DNA of 64,000 nt from Maridesulfovibrio sp. (GCF_963678865.1 NZ_OY787459.1:1950501-2014500), one strand, 5' to 3'; shown: positions 26,526 to 35,552, counted from the first letter of the stretch. Numbers and translations are program-made. The notes: generated by a model from the sequence alone, not told the origin.

Positions 26526-27400
26526 AATACCTTTTTGAGTATTTGGATCTGCTTTGCCAGTGAATCGGCTGTCTGATCATTACTTTCCATAACAAGTTTG
26601 ACATTCGGCCCAAAATGGTTGGCAAGGAGATCCAGGAACCATGAACTCTCAGTCATGGGGAGGTGCTCGTCATAGATTCCGTTATTATCATGAATATGAA
26701 TCGCCAGCGTTCGGGAAGACAGTTTTTTTATGGCATCGTTTAAATCAAAACCCATTGACCGGGATGTGATTTTTAAGTGCCCCAGATCAAGCAGTAAGCC
26801 TAGATTTTCCATGTGAACACTGTCGACAATCTTTAAAAGTTCATCTGGGGTTGCTCCGGGCAGGAGTTTGTTTTCTCCATTTACAAGATTAAATGAAGAT
26901 ACAGTGTGATTTTCTATTGCAATTTTAACACCCATTCTTTGGGCATATGAGCATATTTTTTTCAAGCTTTGGACGAAAATATCCATTGCATTTTGCAGAG
27001 GTATTCTTTGCAGAGAAGCAAGGGGCTTACCCAAGTCCTCAGGTGCTGCATTGCAGGCGAACCCGCAGTGAACACTGTAAAAAGGAATATTTGCTTTCCG
27101 GCAAAAACGGATTGCTTTCTCAGCAAGCAAAATGCTTTGCTCAAGTGTTTCCGCAGAGTCTGAGGCCAGATTCATTACAAAATGATTTTCAGGCGGAGGG
27201 AAATAATTGTGAACCAGCAGCTTGCATTTTTTTTGGTCTGCCTGTTGCTGGATAGTTGCGAGATCCGGTATTGCACCGCTGAAGTGGCTAAGCTCAAGAC
27301 CTGTTGCCGGAAGAGTGGACACTGTGTCCAGAATGGCTGCAAATTCACCCTTTTTAAAGCAACTGCTTGATATGTATAACTCCGTTTCAATTTCAGCCAT
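26522..27400 (-). CDS. Xylose-isomerase-like TIM-barrel protein
   Basis: Sugar-phosphate isomerase/epimerase-type TIM barrel (AP endonuclease 2 superfamily) of 292 aa. Candidate metal ligands are visible in IAIENH (Glu), LLLDLGHL (Asp, His), AIHIHDNNG (His, Asp) and LVMESND (Glu). It overlaps the aminotransferase gene by four bases (ATGA) and follows neuB by 28 bases. No NeuC/LegG-type hydrolysing epimerase is in this operon, so this protein is a candidate for the missing epimerisation step. That is inference; the family covers many reactions. Confidence 0.65.
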   Translation of the reverse strand: MAEIETELYISSSCFKKGEFAAILDTVSTLPATGLELSHFSGAIPDLATIQQQADQKKCKLLVHNYFPPPENHFVMNLASDSAETLEQSILLAEKAIRFCRKANIPFYSVHCGFACNAAPEDLGKPLASLQRIPLQNAMDIFVQSLKKICSYAQRMGVKIAIENHTVSSFNLVNGENKLLPGATPDELLKIVDSVHMENLGLLLDLGHLKITSRSMGFDLNDAIKKLSSRTLAIHIHDNNGIYDEHLPMTESSWFLDLLANHFGPNVKLVMESNDQTADSLAKQIQILKKVL

Positions 27401-27428
27401 GAACTTATTCTACTTTTTAAAAAGGTGT

Positions 27429-28487
27429 TTAACGAACTGAAAGATCGTTAAAATAAAGAAAAGAATCTTTGGCTATGTCCTTCGCAGAGATACGTCCGAT
27501 CATGTGTTCAGCATGTTTCGGGCTGACGCCGGTTGCAGGCCGCTTGTATGCTATATGATCACTGGAAATACGAGTTCCTTTGGGGATGTCGCAGGCGGCA
27601 ACAATACTCCTGCGCATGGCTTTTTTATTGATTATCTCCGCCGCACAGGGAGTTTTTATTCCGTTTCCGAGGATCTTTTCGCTTTCTTTCACAGCAACAA
27701 CCAATTGCGCAAATTCTTCGGGATCTGAGGAACTGGAGTGATCAGGGCCCGGAAAACTTTTGTCCAGGGTAAAATGTCTTTCTATGACGGAAGCGCCAAG
27801 CCCTACAGAAAGTGTAGCGGCTGCCAGACCTTGGGTATGATCTGAATATCCTGTTAAAACATTCAGTGATTTACCCATATTCTTCATAGCCATCAAATTG
27901 CAGTCTTCATTGCGCGAGGGGTAGTTGGTTGTGCACTGCAATAAAATTATTTTATTATTTCCACATTCTCGTATCGTTTGCACTGCTTCATATACTTCAG
28001 CCCCTGTACACATGCCTGTTGACAACAGTATCGGCTTCATCGTCTTAGCCAACGCTTTTAAAAAAACAGGTTCTACGGCCCATGCAGATGCAACTTTATA
28101 TGCCGGAAGATTAAATTCTTCCAAGAATGCTATGTCTGAAGTGTCATATGGAGTTGATAGAAAAATAAGGTTATGCCGCCGGCATTCTTCTATCAGTTCC
28201 GGATACCATGCAGTTGGCATCTCCAGATTCTGGAGCATTTTGAATTGTGATTCTTGTGAACCGGTGTTTTTCTTCTGGTATTCAGCTTTTTCAGTGTCTC
28301 TAAGTACTATTTTATCCGCTTTGAATGTCTGAAACTTAATGCAGTCTGCTCCGCACTCAGCTGCTTTAGCGATAAGTTCTTTAGCAAGGTCTATGCTTCC
28401 ATTATGATTTACACCCGCTTCCGCAATGATGAAAGTCGGACAATCTCTTCCTATTAGCATTTCACCTATGTGAAGGTTTTCTGGCAT
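27429..28487 (-). CDS. neuB: N-acetylneuraminate/legionaminate synthase
   Basis: Canonical NeuB-type synthase of 352 aa. The barrel shows FIIAEAGVNHNG near residue 19, CIKFQTFKADKIVL, LLQCTTNYP, GYSDHTQG and VIERHFTLDKSFPGPDHSSS with metal and substrate residues. A C-terminal SAF domain carries RRSIVAACDIPKG and KRPATGVSP, the latter typical of Neu5Ac and legionaminate synthases. It is the first gene of a six-gene minus-strand operon. A CMP-activating enzyme lies three genes downstream. Whether it makes neuraminic, legionaminic or another acid cannot be decided without the dehydratase and epimerase specificities. Confidence 0.88.
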   Translation of the reverse strand: MPENLHIGEMLIGRDCPTFIIAEAGVNHNGSIDLAKELIAKAAECGADCIKFQTFKADKIVLRDTEKAEYQKKNTGSQESQFKMLQNLEMPTAWYPELIEECRRHNLIFLSTPYDTSDIAFLEEFNLPAYKVASAWAVEPVFLKALAKTMKPILLSTGMCTGAEVYEAVQTIRECGNNKIILLQCTTNYPSRNEDCNLMAMKNMGKSLNVLTGYSDHTQGLAAATLSVGLGASVIERHFTLDKSFPGPDHSSSSDPEEFAQLVVAVKESEKILGNGIKTPCAAEIINKKAMRRSIVAACDIPKGTRISSDHIAYKRPATGVSPKHAEHMIGRISAKDIAKDSFLYFNDLSVR

Positions 28488-28750
28488 GACGTAAAATAAG
28501 GTTTTATATATTTTCAGGATAAAAAATTAACATTGCAACAGCCGTATTCGATTAAGTTAAAACAAAGCGCCTGAGACCAACCACAACCGGGCCAAAATCA
28601 GTAGCTAAACGCCCAAGAACAGAGGACAATTCAGATGTGACACAGAATAACAGAATCCTCTTTCAACTGCTACCTCTGATTTACAGACATGCACTTACGC
28701 AAATCGAAGCCCTGTATCAGACAACAGCCGCCCCGACCCGAAATGAATCA
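28488..28750. other. Intergenic region upstream of neuB operon
   Basis: 263 bases between manC and neuB, with no supportable gene. The part nearest neuB is very AT-rich and probably holds its promoter, but I could not find a -35/-10 pair with good spacing. The long open frame on the other strand here is a shadow of manC. Confidence 0.4.
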
Positions 28751-30172
28751 TTATTTCGTCCGTCCATACACATCTTCCAAACGCACAATATCATCCTCAC
28801 CGAGATAGCTGCCTGTCTGGACTTCAATCAATTCCAGATCGACCTTGCCCGGATTTTTAAGCCGATGCACCGATCCCAGCGGTATATATGTAGATTGATC
28901 TTCAGTGAGAACCATTTCTTCTTCATCATGGGTAACGACAGCTGTACCCTTAACCACTATCCAATGTTCGGCCCGGTGAAAGTGTTTCTGCAGCGACAGG
29001 CTCTGGCCCGGATAAACAATAATCCTCTTGACCTGATAACGCTCACCGTCATCGATGGACTCATAATTGCCCCATGGACGGTAAACCTTGGTGTGCGATT
29101 CATATTCTCTGCGACTTTCCGTTTTCAGCCTACTGAAAATCTTCTTAACATCCTGAACCCGATCCAGAGGTATGACCAGAACTGCATCCTTTGATTCAAC
29201 GACTGCTATATTGTCGAGCCCCACTCCGGCCACCAGTCTTCCGGACGAATGAAAATAGCAATTATTTGAATCCTCAAGAATAACATCACCGATGCGTACA
29301 TTCTGCCGGGAATCCTTATCCCGGACCTCGTACAACGAGGACCATGATCCCACGTCACTCCAACCGCAATCCAAAGGAACGACTATCCCTTTGAGAGTCT
29401 TTTCCATAACTGCGTAGTCAATGGAATCCTCCGGGCAACGCTCAAATTCATCCTTATCAAGACGCAGAAAATCGAGATCCACACAGGCCTTCTCAACCGC
29501 CGAACGGCAGCAGTTGACCATCTCCGGCTCAAACTTTTCCAGCTCCTGAAGATATGATTCGGCCTTAAATAAAAACATGCCACTGTTCCAGTAGTAATCA
29601 CCGGAAGAAACGTATTCGCAGGCCCTTTCAGAATCCGGCTTTTCAACAAAATGATCGATAAAATACCCCTGCCCCATGCTATCAGGAACAGCTACCCCCC
29701 GTTTAATGTAACCGTACCCGGTTTCAGGATTGTCCGGCACAATTCCCAGAGTTACGAGTCCACCATCCTCGGTATACTTTGTGGCGCCCGAAATACTGGC
29801 CAGAAAAGATTCAACATTGTGAATATGATGGTCGGCAGGCAGCAGCAAAACATTCTGGTCGCCCCCTTCCCGCTGGGCCAGAATAGCACCCACAGCTGCG
29901 GCCGGAGCGGTACTTCTCCCCATTGGCTCAAGAACGATTCTGGCAGAATCAACACCTATGGCCTGCAACTGCGAAGCAACTATAAACCTGTACTTTTCAT
30001 TCGTTACAACCACCATAGACTGCACTTCAGGCAGCTTTCTAACCCGCTTTACTGTTTCCTGGAGAAGGGAAAACTCACCGCCCAGTACGGGCATCAATTG
30101 CTTGGGAAAATTTTTTCTAGAAAGGGGCCACAGTCTGGAACCTGTGCCTCCTGCCAAAATAACTGGAATCAT
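28751..30172 (-). CDS. manC: Mannose-1-phosphate guanylyltransferase / mannose-6-phosphate isomerase
   Basis: Type II bifunctional enzyme of 473 aa. The N-terminal guanylyltransferase has ILAGGTGSRLWPLSR at residues 5-19 and VEKPD near residue 175; a beta-helix-like linker follows; the C-terminal cupin isomerase domain has RPWGNYESID, QSLSLQKHFHRAEHW and VHRLKNPG metal-binding motifs. It supplies GDP-mannose to Gmd at 21.3 kb. It precedes neuB in the same direction but 263 bases separate them, so separate transcription is possible. Length and both domains are typical. Confidence 0.93.
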   Translation of the reverse strand: MIPVILAGGTGSRLWPLSRKNFPKQLMPVLGGEFSLLQETVKRVRKLPEVQSMVVVTNEKYRFIVASQLQAIGVDSARIVLEPMGRSTAPAAAVGAILAQREGGDQNVLLLPADHHIHNVESFLASISGATKYTEDGGLVTLGIVPDNPETGYGYIKRGVAVPDSMGQGYFIDHFVEKPDSERACEYVSSGDYYWNSGMFLFKAESYLQELEKFEPEMVNCCRSAVEKACVDLDFLRLDKDEFERCPEDSIDYAVMEKTLKGIVVPLDCGWSDVGSWSSLYEVRDKDSRQNVRIGDVILEDSNNCYFHSSGRLVAGVGLDNIAVVESKDAVLVIPLDRVQDVKKIFSRLKTESRREYESHTKVYRPWGNYESIDDGERYQVKRIIVYPGQSLSLQKHFHRAEHWIVVKGTAVVTHDEEEMVLTEDQSTYIPLGSVHRLKNPGKVDLELIEVQTGSYLGEDDIVRLEDVYGRTK

Positions 30173-30349
30173 ATTTTACCCCTATACCTGTTCCGATGAG
30201 AGTAACTTAAATCTGCGCGATCAAACAAAAAGCTGACACAAAAATGCGCTATCAACAGAACCATGCTATATTTATACCACTTTTGTCATTTCAATTCGTA
30301 CCATATAATTATTTTCAAGGAGGAATCAGCAGGAATACCTCGGCAGCTG

Positions 30350-30378
30350 TTGACTTGTAAACGTGCACCAAATAGACT
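30350..30378 (+). promoter_or_regulatory. Candidate sigma-70 promoter for the third NeuB block
   Basis: TTGACT at 30350-30355 and TAGACT at 30373-30378 are separated by exactly 17 bases. The first gene starts at 30426, giving a leader of about 40 bases. It lies in the 253-base divergent gap between manC and the plus-strand block. Confidence 0.45.
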
Positions 30379-30425
30379 CTTGAAGCTGTTATATTCTATA
30401 AACAAACTACCAATTATCATAAATT

Positions 30426-31292
30426 ATGAATCCCCTCCCCCTATTCATAGCCGAAATTTCCAGCAACCATGGCTGCAACATTGAGCGCTGCTATGAATTC
30501 ATCGATACCGCCGCGCGTATCTGCTGCGGAGCAGTCAAATTCCAACTATTTAGGATTAAAGACCTTTTCGCTCCTGAAATTCTGGCCGGAAGCGCAGAGC
30601 ACCGCGAACGCGAACGCTGGGAGCTGCCGGAATCCTTTATTCCGCTTATTGCCGAACGTTGCAGGGAACGGAAAATCCTTTTCTCATGTACCCCGTTCTT
30701 TCTTGATGCCGTAGACATTCTCAGCCCGCATGTTGATTTTTTAAAAATTGCCTCCTACGAACTGCTCTGGACAAATTTGCTTGAAAGGTGTGCCGCCAGC
30801 GGTAAACCTGTAGTTCTTTCCACCGGAATGGCAGAGATGAATGAAATCGAAGCGGCAGTGCACACTTTATACTCTTCGGGCTGTAAGGATCTCAGCCTGC
30901 TGCACTGCGTTTCCGGCTACCCGGCTCCGGTAAATCAGGCCAACCTTGCAGCCCTGCGGACCTTGAAAAATAAATTCAATTGCAAAATCGGCTGGTCTGA
31001 CCATACAGTAAGCGAGTCCGTTATCCAACGGGCAATTCATAAATATGATGCCGAAATAATTGAATTGCACCTTGACCTTGATAAAACCGGTGCCGAATAC
31101 GAAGCCGGACATTGCTGGCTGCCGCATCAGGTTGAGCGGCTGATCCGTCATATTCGTAAAGGTCTGGAAGCGGATGGTGATGGAGTAAAAAGACCGGTAG
31201 AAGCGGAAATGCCGGACCGGGAATGGCGGGCTGATCCAGAGGATGGGCTGCGCCCTTTGAAGTCAATCAGAAAGATATGGAAAGCAGAATAA
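30426..31292 (+). CDS. Short NeuB-like synthase lacking the SAF domain
   Basis: NeuB-family TIM barrel of 288 aa. It keeps LFIAEISSNHGCNIER near the start, AVKFQLFRIKDLF, FLKIASYELLW, VVLSTGMAEMNEIEAAV, LLHCVSGYPAP, GWSDHTVSESV and IIELHLDLDKTGAEYEAGHCWLP, so the metal-binding and PEP-binding framework seems intact. The C-terminal antifreeze-like domain found in the other two synthases is absent, and the protein stops after the barrel plus a short tail. It abuts the HldE-like fusion gene (stop and start adjacent). A substrate different from N-acetylmannosamine-type sugars is likely. Confidence 0.75.
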   Translation: MNPLPLFIAEISSNHGCNIERCYEFIDTAARICCGAVKFQLFRIKDLFAPEILAGSAEHRERERWELPESFIPLIAERCRERKILFSCTPFFLDAVDILSPHVDFLKIASYELLWTNLLERCAASGKPVVLSTGMAEMNEIEAAVHTLYSSGCKDLSLLHCVSGYPAPVNQANLAALRTLKNKFNCKIGWSDHTVSESVIQRAIHKYDAEIIELHLDLDKTGAEYEAGHCWLPHQVERLIRHIRKGLEADGDGVKRPVEAEMPDREWRADPEDGLRPLKSIRKIWKAE

Positions 31293-32822
31293 ATGGCCAG
31301 TGCCGACGGTAAAATAAAAACAATTTCAGAACTTGCTGAAATATCCGGAGAGTTGCGCGCAAACGGCAAACGTATTGTGCTTTGCCATGGAGTATTTGAC
31401 CTGCTCCATATCGGACATATCCGCTATTTCAATCAGGCCAAGGAACATGGGGATGTACTCATGGTCACCCTGACCCCGGACCACTATGTGGATAAAGGAC
31501 CGGACCGTCCGGCCTTCACCGAAATCCTGCGCGCCGAAGCCCTCGCCTCCCTCGGGGAAACCGATTACGTGGCTATCAATGAATGGCCCACCGCCGAAGA
31601 AACCCTGCGCGCCATACGGCCCCATGTCTACGCCAAAGGTGACGAGTTTAAGGACATCGACAACGACCCGCTGGGCAAAATCGGCAAAGAAGCAGATGTG
31701 GTCCGTGAAATCGGAGCCGAACTGGTCTTCACCTCGGACATTGTCTACAGCTCATCCAACCTGATCAACCGCTACCTGAACCGTAACAGCGAAGAGCTTG
31801 ACGAATACCTGAAAATGTTCCGCAACCGCTACAGGCTGGACGACCTGCTCGACCATCTGGAACGCATGCAGGACCTCAAAGTGCTGGTAATCGGGGATAC
31901 CATCCTTGACGAATACCAGATAGCTTCCACCCTTGGGAAATCATCCAAGGACCCTATTCTGGCTCTCAAATACCAGTCCCACGAGCTGTATGCCGGGGGG
32001 GCGCTGGCAGTAGCCAACCATGTAGCCAATTTTGCCGGAAATGTTACTTTGCTGACCATGCTCGGTGAAAACGAACGCTACGAAGATTTCATCCGCGAAA
32101 AGCTGGACGCAAAAATAAATCCCCGCTTTTTCACCCGCCCCAAGGGGCCGACCACCCTCAAACGCAGGTTCATTGACAGCTATTCCCTGAGCAAGGTCAT
32201 GGAAATATACGTCATGGATGACAGTCCGCTGCCGGAAGAAGTGGAGCAGGAGATATGCGCCGAACTGGGGGAAATTATAGGTGATTACGATCTGGTACTT
32301 ACTGCAGACTTCGGACACGGTTTGATCAGCCCGGCAGTAATCGAACTGCTGGTACAAAAATCACCCTACCTTGCGGTGAACACGCAGGCCAATGCCGGAA
32401 ACCGGGGTTTCAACACCATCGGCAAATATCCTAAGATGGACTTTTTCTCACTGGCCGAACACGAATTGCGCCTTGAAACCCGCGATCAGATCAATGAATT
32501 GAGGCCCCTGCTTATAGAAACCGTAACCCGCTTGAAAACCAGAGTAGGTCTGGTGACTCAAGGCAGCAGGGGGTGTTCACTTTACAATCCGGCCAGCGAA
32601 TTTGTACGCATCCCTTCCTTCCAGTCCAATGTGGTGGACCGGGTCGGGGCTGGAGACGCGCTTTTTTCCATAGCGGCAATGTCCGCCTGTATGGGTCTGC
32701 ATGAAGAACTGGTCGGTTTTCTCGGCAATATTGCCGGGTCACTGGCTGTGCAGATCATGGGCAATGACCGGGCCATCGACAAACAATCCATGCGCAAATA
32801 CATAACCGCAACCATGAAATAA
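31293..32822 (+). CDS. Cytidylyltransferase–PfkB kinase fusion (HldE-like, reversed order)
   Basis: Bifunctional protein of 509 aa. Residues about 25-160 form an HIGH-type nucleotidyltransferase (CHGVFDLLHIGHIRYF with HIGH at 39-42, then a VDKGPDRPAF segment). Residues about 195-505 form a PfkB/ribokinase sugar kinase (VLVIGDTILDEYQ, GGALAVANHVANF, and DRVGAGDALFS with the catalytic Asp near 455). Heptose enzyme HldE has the same two domains but with the kinase first. It should phosphorylate a sugar phosphate at C1 and transfer a nucleotide. Neighbouring GmhA-like and HAD proteins fit a heptose route (inference). Confidence 0.8.
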   Translation: MASADGKIKTISELAEISGELRANGKRIVLCHGVFDLLHIGHIRYFNQAKEHGDVLMVTLTPDHYVDKGPDRPAFTEILRAEALASLGETDYVAINEWPTAEETLRAIRPHVYAKGDEFKDIDNDPLGKIGKEADVVREIGAELVFTSDIVYSSSNLINRYLNRNSEELDEYLKMFRNRYRLDDLLDHLERMQDLKVLVIGDTILDEYQIASTLGKSSKDPILALKYQSHELYAGGALAVANHVANFAGNVTLLTMLGENERYEDFIREKLDAKINPRFFTRPKGPTTLKRRFIDSYSLSKVMEIYVMDDSPLPEEVEQEICAELGEIIGDYDLVLTADFGHGLISPAVIELLVQKSPYLAVNTQANAGNRGFNTIGKYPKMDFFSLAEHELRLETRDQINELRPLLIETVTRLKTRVGLVTQGSRGCSLYNPASEFVRIPSFQSNVVDRVGAGDALFSIAAMSACMGLHEELVGFLGNIAGSLAVQIMGNDRAIDKQSMRKYITATMK

Positions 32823-32823
32823 A

Positions 32824-33789
32824 ATGAGTAGCAAATACACTCAGTTCGACCGCAGCAGGCTCAAAGTACTTCCTCTGGCAGAACGCAGGAGCCTCATCGA
32901 CACCGGCCTTATCGAAGCCCCCACGATGTGCGCTGAAGTTCATCCGTCTCTCAGGATTGTGGCAGAAGAACTTGCTGCTGCACGAAAGAAAAACAGCGCG
33001 CGGGTACTCATGATCGGTGCCCATGTCATCCGCTCCGGAATGCAGCGTTATCTGTTCGACCTTATGGAAAAAGGGTTGATCAACTGCATTGCAGTCAACG
33101 GAGCCTGCGCCATTCACGATTTTGAATTCGCCCTTCTCGGGCAGACCACGGAATGCGTTGCCACCTATATTTCCAACGGCCAATTCGGACTCTGGCAGGA
33201 AACCGGACAGCTCAATGATATTATTTCCAAAGGCAATGCACAGGGGCTTGGCTTTGGTGAGGCTGTGGGTAAATACATCAGTGAAAACAATCTCCCTCAC
33301 GCTGAAATCAGTCTTTTTGCCAAGGCCTATGAACTGGGCATTCCGGTGACCGTCCATGCCGGGATCGGGTACGACATCATCCACGAACACCCAAACTGTA
33401 ACGGAGCAGCCGTTGGTGAGGCCAGCTACCGTGATTTTTTGATATTTGCTGCTCAACTTGAGCAGCTTGAGTACGGGGTAGTCATGAATTTCGGCAGTGC
33501 CGTCATGGCCCCGGAAATATATCTCAAGGCTCTGGCAATGGTCCGCAATGCTGCCGCAAATGCAACCCCGAAAAGATCAATCCGCAATTTCACCACCTTA
33601 GTATGTGATTTGCATGACCTTCCCGAAAATGTAGGAAACGAAGCCCCGAAAAGCGATGCCCAGTACTACTTCAGACCATGGAAAACCATGCTGGTACGTA
33701 CAGTTGCAGACGGTGGAAAGAGCTACTATGTCAGGGGATTTCACGCCCGGACCATCCCCCAACTCTGGTCCGCAGCATCAAATCTTTAA
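32824..33789 (+). CDS. Conserved protein of unknown function, possibly deoxyhypusine-synthase-like
   Basis: Protein of 321 aa that I do not firmly recognise. It has MIGAHVIRSGMQRYLFDLM near residue 62, NCIAVNGACAIHDFEFALLG near residue 90, and a VTVHAGIGYDIIHEHPN segment near 180. These strands and loops recall the NAD-binding Rossmann-like fold of deoxyhypusine synthases, but the match is a memory-level impression. It starts one base after the HldE-like gene and precedes the GmhA-like isomerase, so a role in the same sugar pathway is likely. No membrane segment or signal peptide is seen. Confidence 0.5.
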   Translation: MSSKYTQFDRSRLKVLPLAERRSLIDTGLIEAPTMCAEVHPSLRIVAEELAAARKKNSARVLMIGAHVIRSGMQRYLFDLMEKGLINCIAVNGACAIHDFEFALLGQTTECVATYISNGQFGLWQETGQLNDIISKGNAQGLGFGEAVGKYISENNLPHAEISLFAKAYELGIPVTVHAGIGYDIIHEHPNCNGAAVGEASYRDFLIFAAQLEQLEYGVVMNFGSAVMAPEIYLKALAMVRNAAANATPKRSIRNFTTLVCDLHDLPENVGNEAPKSDAQYYFRPWKTMLVRTVADGGKSYYVRGFHARTIPQLWSAASNL

Positions 33790-33805
33790 TTACCGGGAAA
33801 TCATC

Positions 33806-34372
33806 TTGTGGAATAAACATACTGAAAAATTACAGAACTGCCTCAGCTCCATAGAAGTAAGCGGCAATCACTGCTGCAAGGATGGTTGTGACCAAGCCTT
33901 CGCGGTCTGGAAAGAAATGACTGAAAGACTCCGCGATCAAGGTAAAATCATATACCTCATCGGTAACGGGGCCAGTGCTTCCATGGCCAGTCATTTTTCA
34001 GCCGACCTTGCAAAAAACGCCCATGTACATACGCAGGTATTTACTGATCTGGCACTTATTACCGCTCTTGCAAACGATATTTCATACGATCAGGTTTTCG
34101 TGGAACCCCTCAAACGCAGGCTGACCCCAAATGACATGCTGGTTGCCATCAGCAGTTCGGGAAATTCACCCAATGTGCTCAAAGCCTGTGCTTTTGCCGC
34201 TGAAACCGGAGCCTCGGTAGTCACCCTCAGTGCCATGTCCCCGAAAAACAATCTGCGCACTCTGGGCGACATCAACTTCTGGCTCCCGGCGGACACCTAC
34301 GGCATGGCAGAGACGGGCCACGCCTGCATCCTGCATTATTGGATGGACTCCGTTTCTACTTCCCCGGCATAA
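33806..34372 (+). CDS. GmhA-like SIS-domain sugar isomerase
   Basis: SIS-domain protein of 188 aa, the length of sedoheptulose-7-phosphate isomerase GmhA. It has IYLIGNGASASMASHFSADL, ALANDISYDQVF and the phosphate loop AISSSGNSPNV; a histidine in AETGHACILH occupies the expected second catalytic position, while the region of the GmhA glutamate reads SADL (Asp). I chose the TTG at 33806 because GGGAAA lies eight bases upstream and the previous gene ends at 33789; the open frame reaches back into that gene. The expected product is a heptose 7-phosphate, passing to the HldE-like protein. Confidence 0.7.
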   Translation: MWNKHTEKLQNCLSSIEVSGNHCCKDGCDQAFAVWKEMTERLRDQGKIIYLIGNGASASMASHFSADLAKNAHVHTQVFTDLALITALANDISYDQVFVEPLKRRLTPNDMLVAISSSGNSPNVLKACAFAAETGASVVTLSAMSPKNNLRTLGDINFWLPADTYGMAETGHACILHYWMDSVSTSPA

Positions 34373-34380
34373 GGATATAC

Positions 34381-35451
34381 ATGAGTGATAATCTGCGCAT
34401 AGATTCCCATAAGCTGCACCTGCACCCCCGCCGCGTTGCCGAATGGCTGGACGGGGGAAATGTCTATCCCCTGTACATGGAACTGAGTCCCGCCGGAGCC
34501 TGCAACCACCGCTGCAGATTCTGCGGTCTGGACTTTGCCGGTTACAAACCCGACTTTCTCGATACCGAAATCCTCTGCACACGTTTGGTAGAAATGGGAA
34601 AGCTGGGAGTCAAAAGCATCATGTACGCAGGCGAGGGCGAGCCTCTGCTGCACAAGGATATGGCCCGGATCATCTGCGCCACCAAAGAAGCCGGAATAGA
34701 CGTGGCCCTGACCAGCAATGCAGTGCTGCTCAATGAAAAGACGGCTGAACAAATTCTAAGCAGCACCAGTTGGATAAAGGTCAGTCTCAATGCCGGGACT
34801 CCCGCTACCTACGCACATATCCACGGAACACAGGACGAAGATTTCCGGCGAGTGCTTAATAATCTGGAAACAGCTGCCAATGTCCGCGAAAAACAACAGG
34901 CAGGATGTACACTAGGCGTACAACTTGTCCTTTTGCCCGAAAATGAAGGAGAGGTAGAAACCCTTGCTGCACAGGTCCGTGACGCGGGCATGGACTATCT
35001 GGTGGTCAAGCCCTACTCCCATCACCCGCAAAGCATCTGCACAGAGTACAAAGACATAGACTATACCGATTGCAGTGAACTTGAAGAACGGTTGCAGACG
35101 TACAAAACAGATAGTTTCAACATAATTTTCCGTAGTGAAACCATGAAAATCTGGGACGGTCAGAAACGGGACTACAAGCATTGTAATGCCCTGCCCTTCT
35201 GGTCCTACATTGATTCCAAGGGCAATGTCTGGGGCTGCAGCATTTTTCTGGGAGAGGACAATTTTCTCTACGGGAATATTCACGACAGCAGCTTCGAAGA
35301 AATATGGAACGGACCAAAACGGTCTTCCTCGCTTAAATGGTGTGCAGAGAATCTTGATCCGCAGCAATGCCGCATCAACTGCCGCATGGACAAGATCAAC
35401 AGGTATCTTTGGGAACTCAAGAATCCCGGCGATCATGTAAATTTTATTTAA
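34381..35451 (+). CDS. Radical SAM / SPASM protein
   Basis: Radical SAM enzyme of 356 aa. The [4Fe-4S] motif is CNHRCRFC (C-x3-C-x2-C) near residue 41, after MELSPAGA. GEGEPLLHKD, a GGEP-like motif, follows near residue 83. The C-terminus has a SPASM-type cysteine set (CNALPFWSYIDSKGNVWGCS, then CAENLDPQQCRINC). AAGGATAT precedes the ATG at 34381. It is one of three SPASM-type proteins in this block. Such enzymes can epimerise, dehydrate or oxidise sugars; the exact reaction is not deducible. Confidence 0.8.
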   Translation: MSDNLRIDSHKLHLHPRRVAEWLDGGNVYPLYMELSPAGACNHRCRFCGLDFAGYKPDFLDTEILCTRLVEMGKLGVKSIMYAGEGEPLLHKDMARIICATKEAGIDVALTSNAVLLNEKTAEQILSSTSWIKVSLNAGTPATYAHIHGTQDEDFRRVLNNLETAANVREKQQAGCTLGVQLVLLPENEGEVETLAAQVRDAGMDYLVVKPYSHHPQSICTEYKDIDYTDCSELEERLQTYKTDSFNIIFRSETMKIWDGQKRDYKHCNALPFWSYIDSKGNVWGCSIFLGEDNFLYGNIHDSSFEEIWNGPKRSSSLKWCAENLDPQQCRINCRMDKINRYLWELKNPGDHVNFI

Positions 35452-35494
35452 GGCAGGAAGTTGATGCGCTTCGGGCTTTTGGATGAATAAATTT

Positions 35495-35529
35495 CGCCTC
35501 CGGCGGCCAAAGAGGATAATCCCCTTTGG
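35495..35529 (+). repeat. Interspersed palindromic repeat, copy 2
   Basis: The core CGCCTCCGGCGGCC at 35495-35508 matches copies at 8025 and 39028 (inverted). It runs into a hairpin at 35507-35529 in which CCAAAGAGG pairs with CCCCTTTGG around ATAAT. It fills most of the gap between the radical SAM gene and the HAD gene and may act as a terminator or mRNA stabiliser. Confidence 0.65.
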
Positions 35530-35552
35530 AATCCTTAGTAGGGGTTTGGCCT

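Noticed and set aside
28637..29194. 185-residue open frame on the plus strand
   Set aside because: Mostly antisense to manC, which is certain; it shows no motif and no ribosome site.
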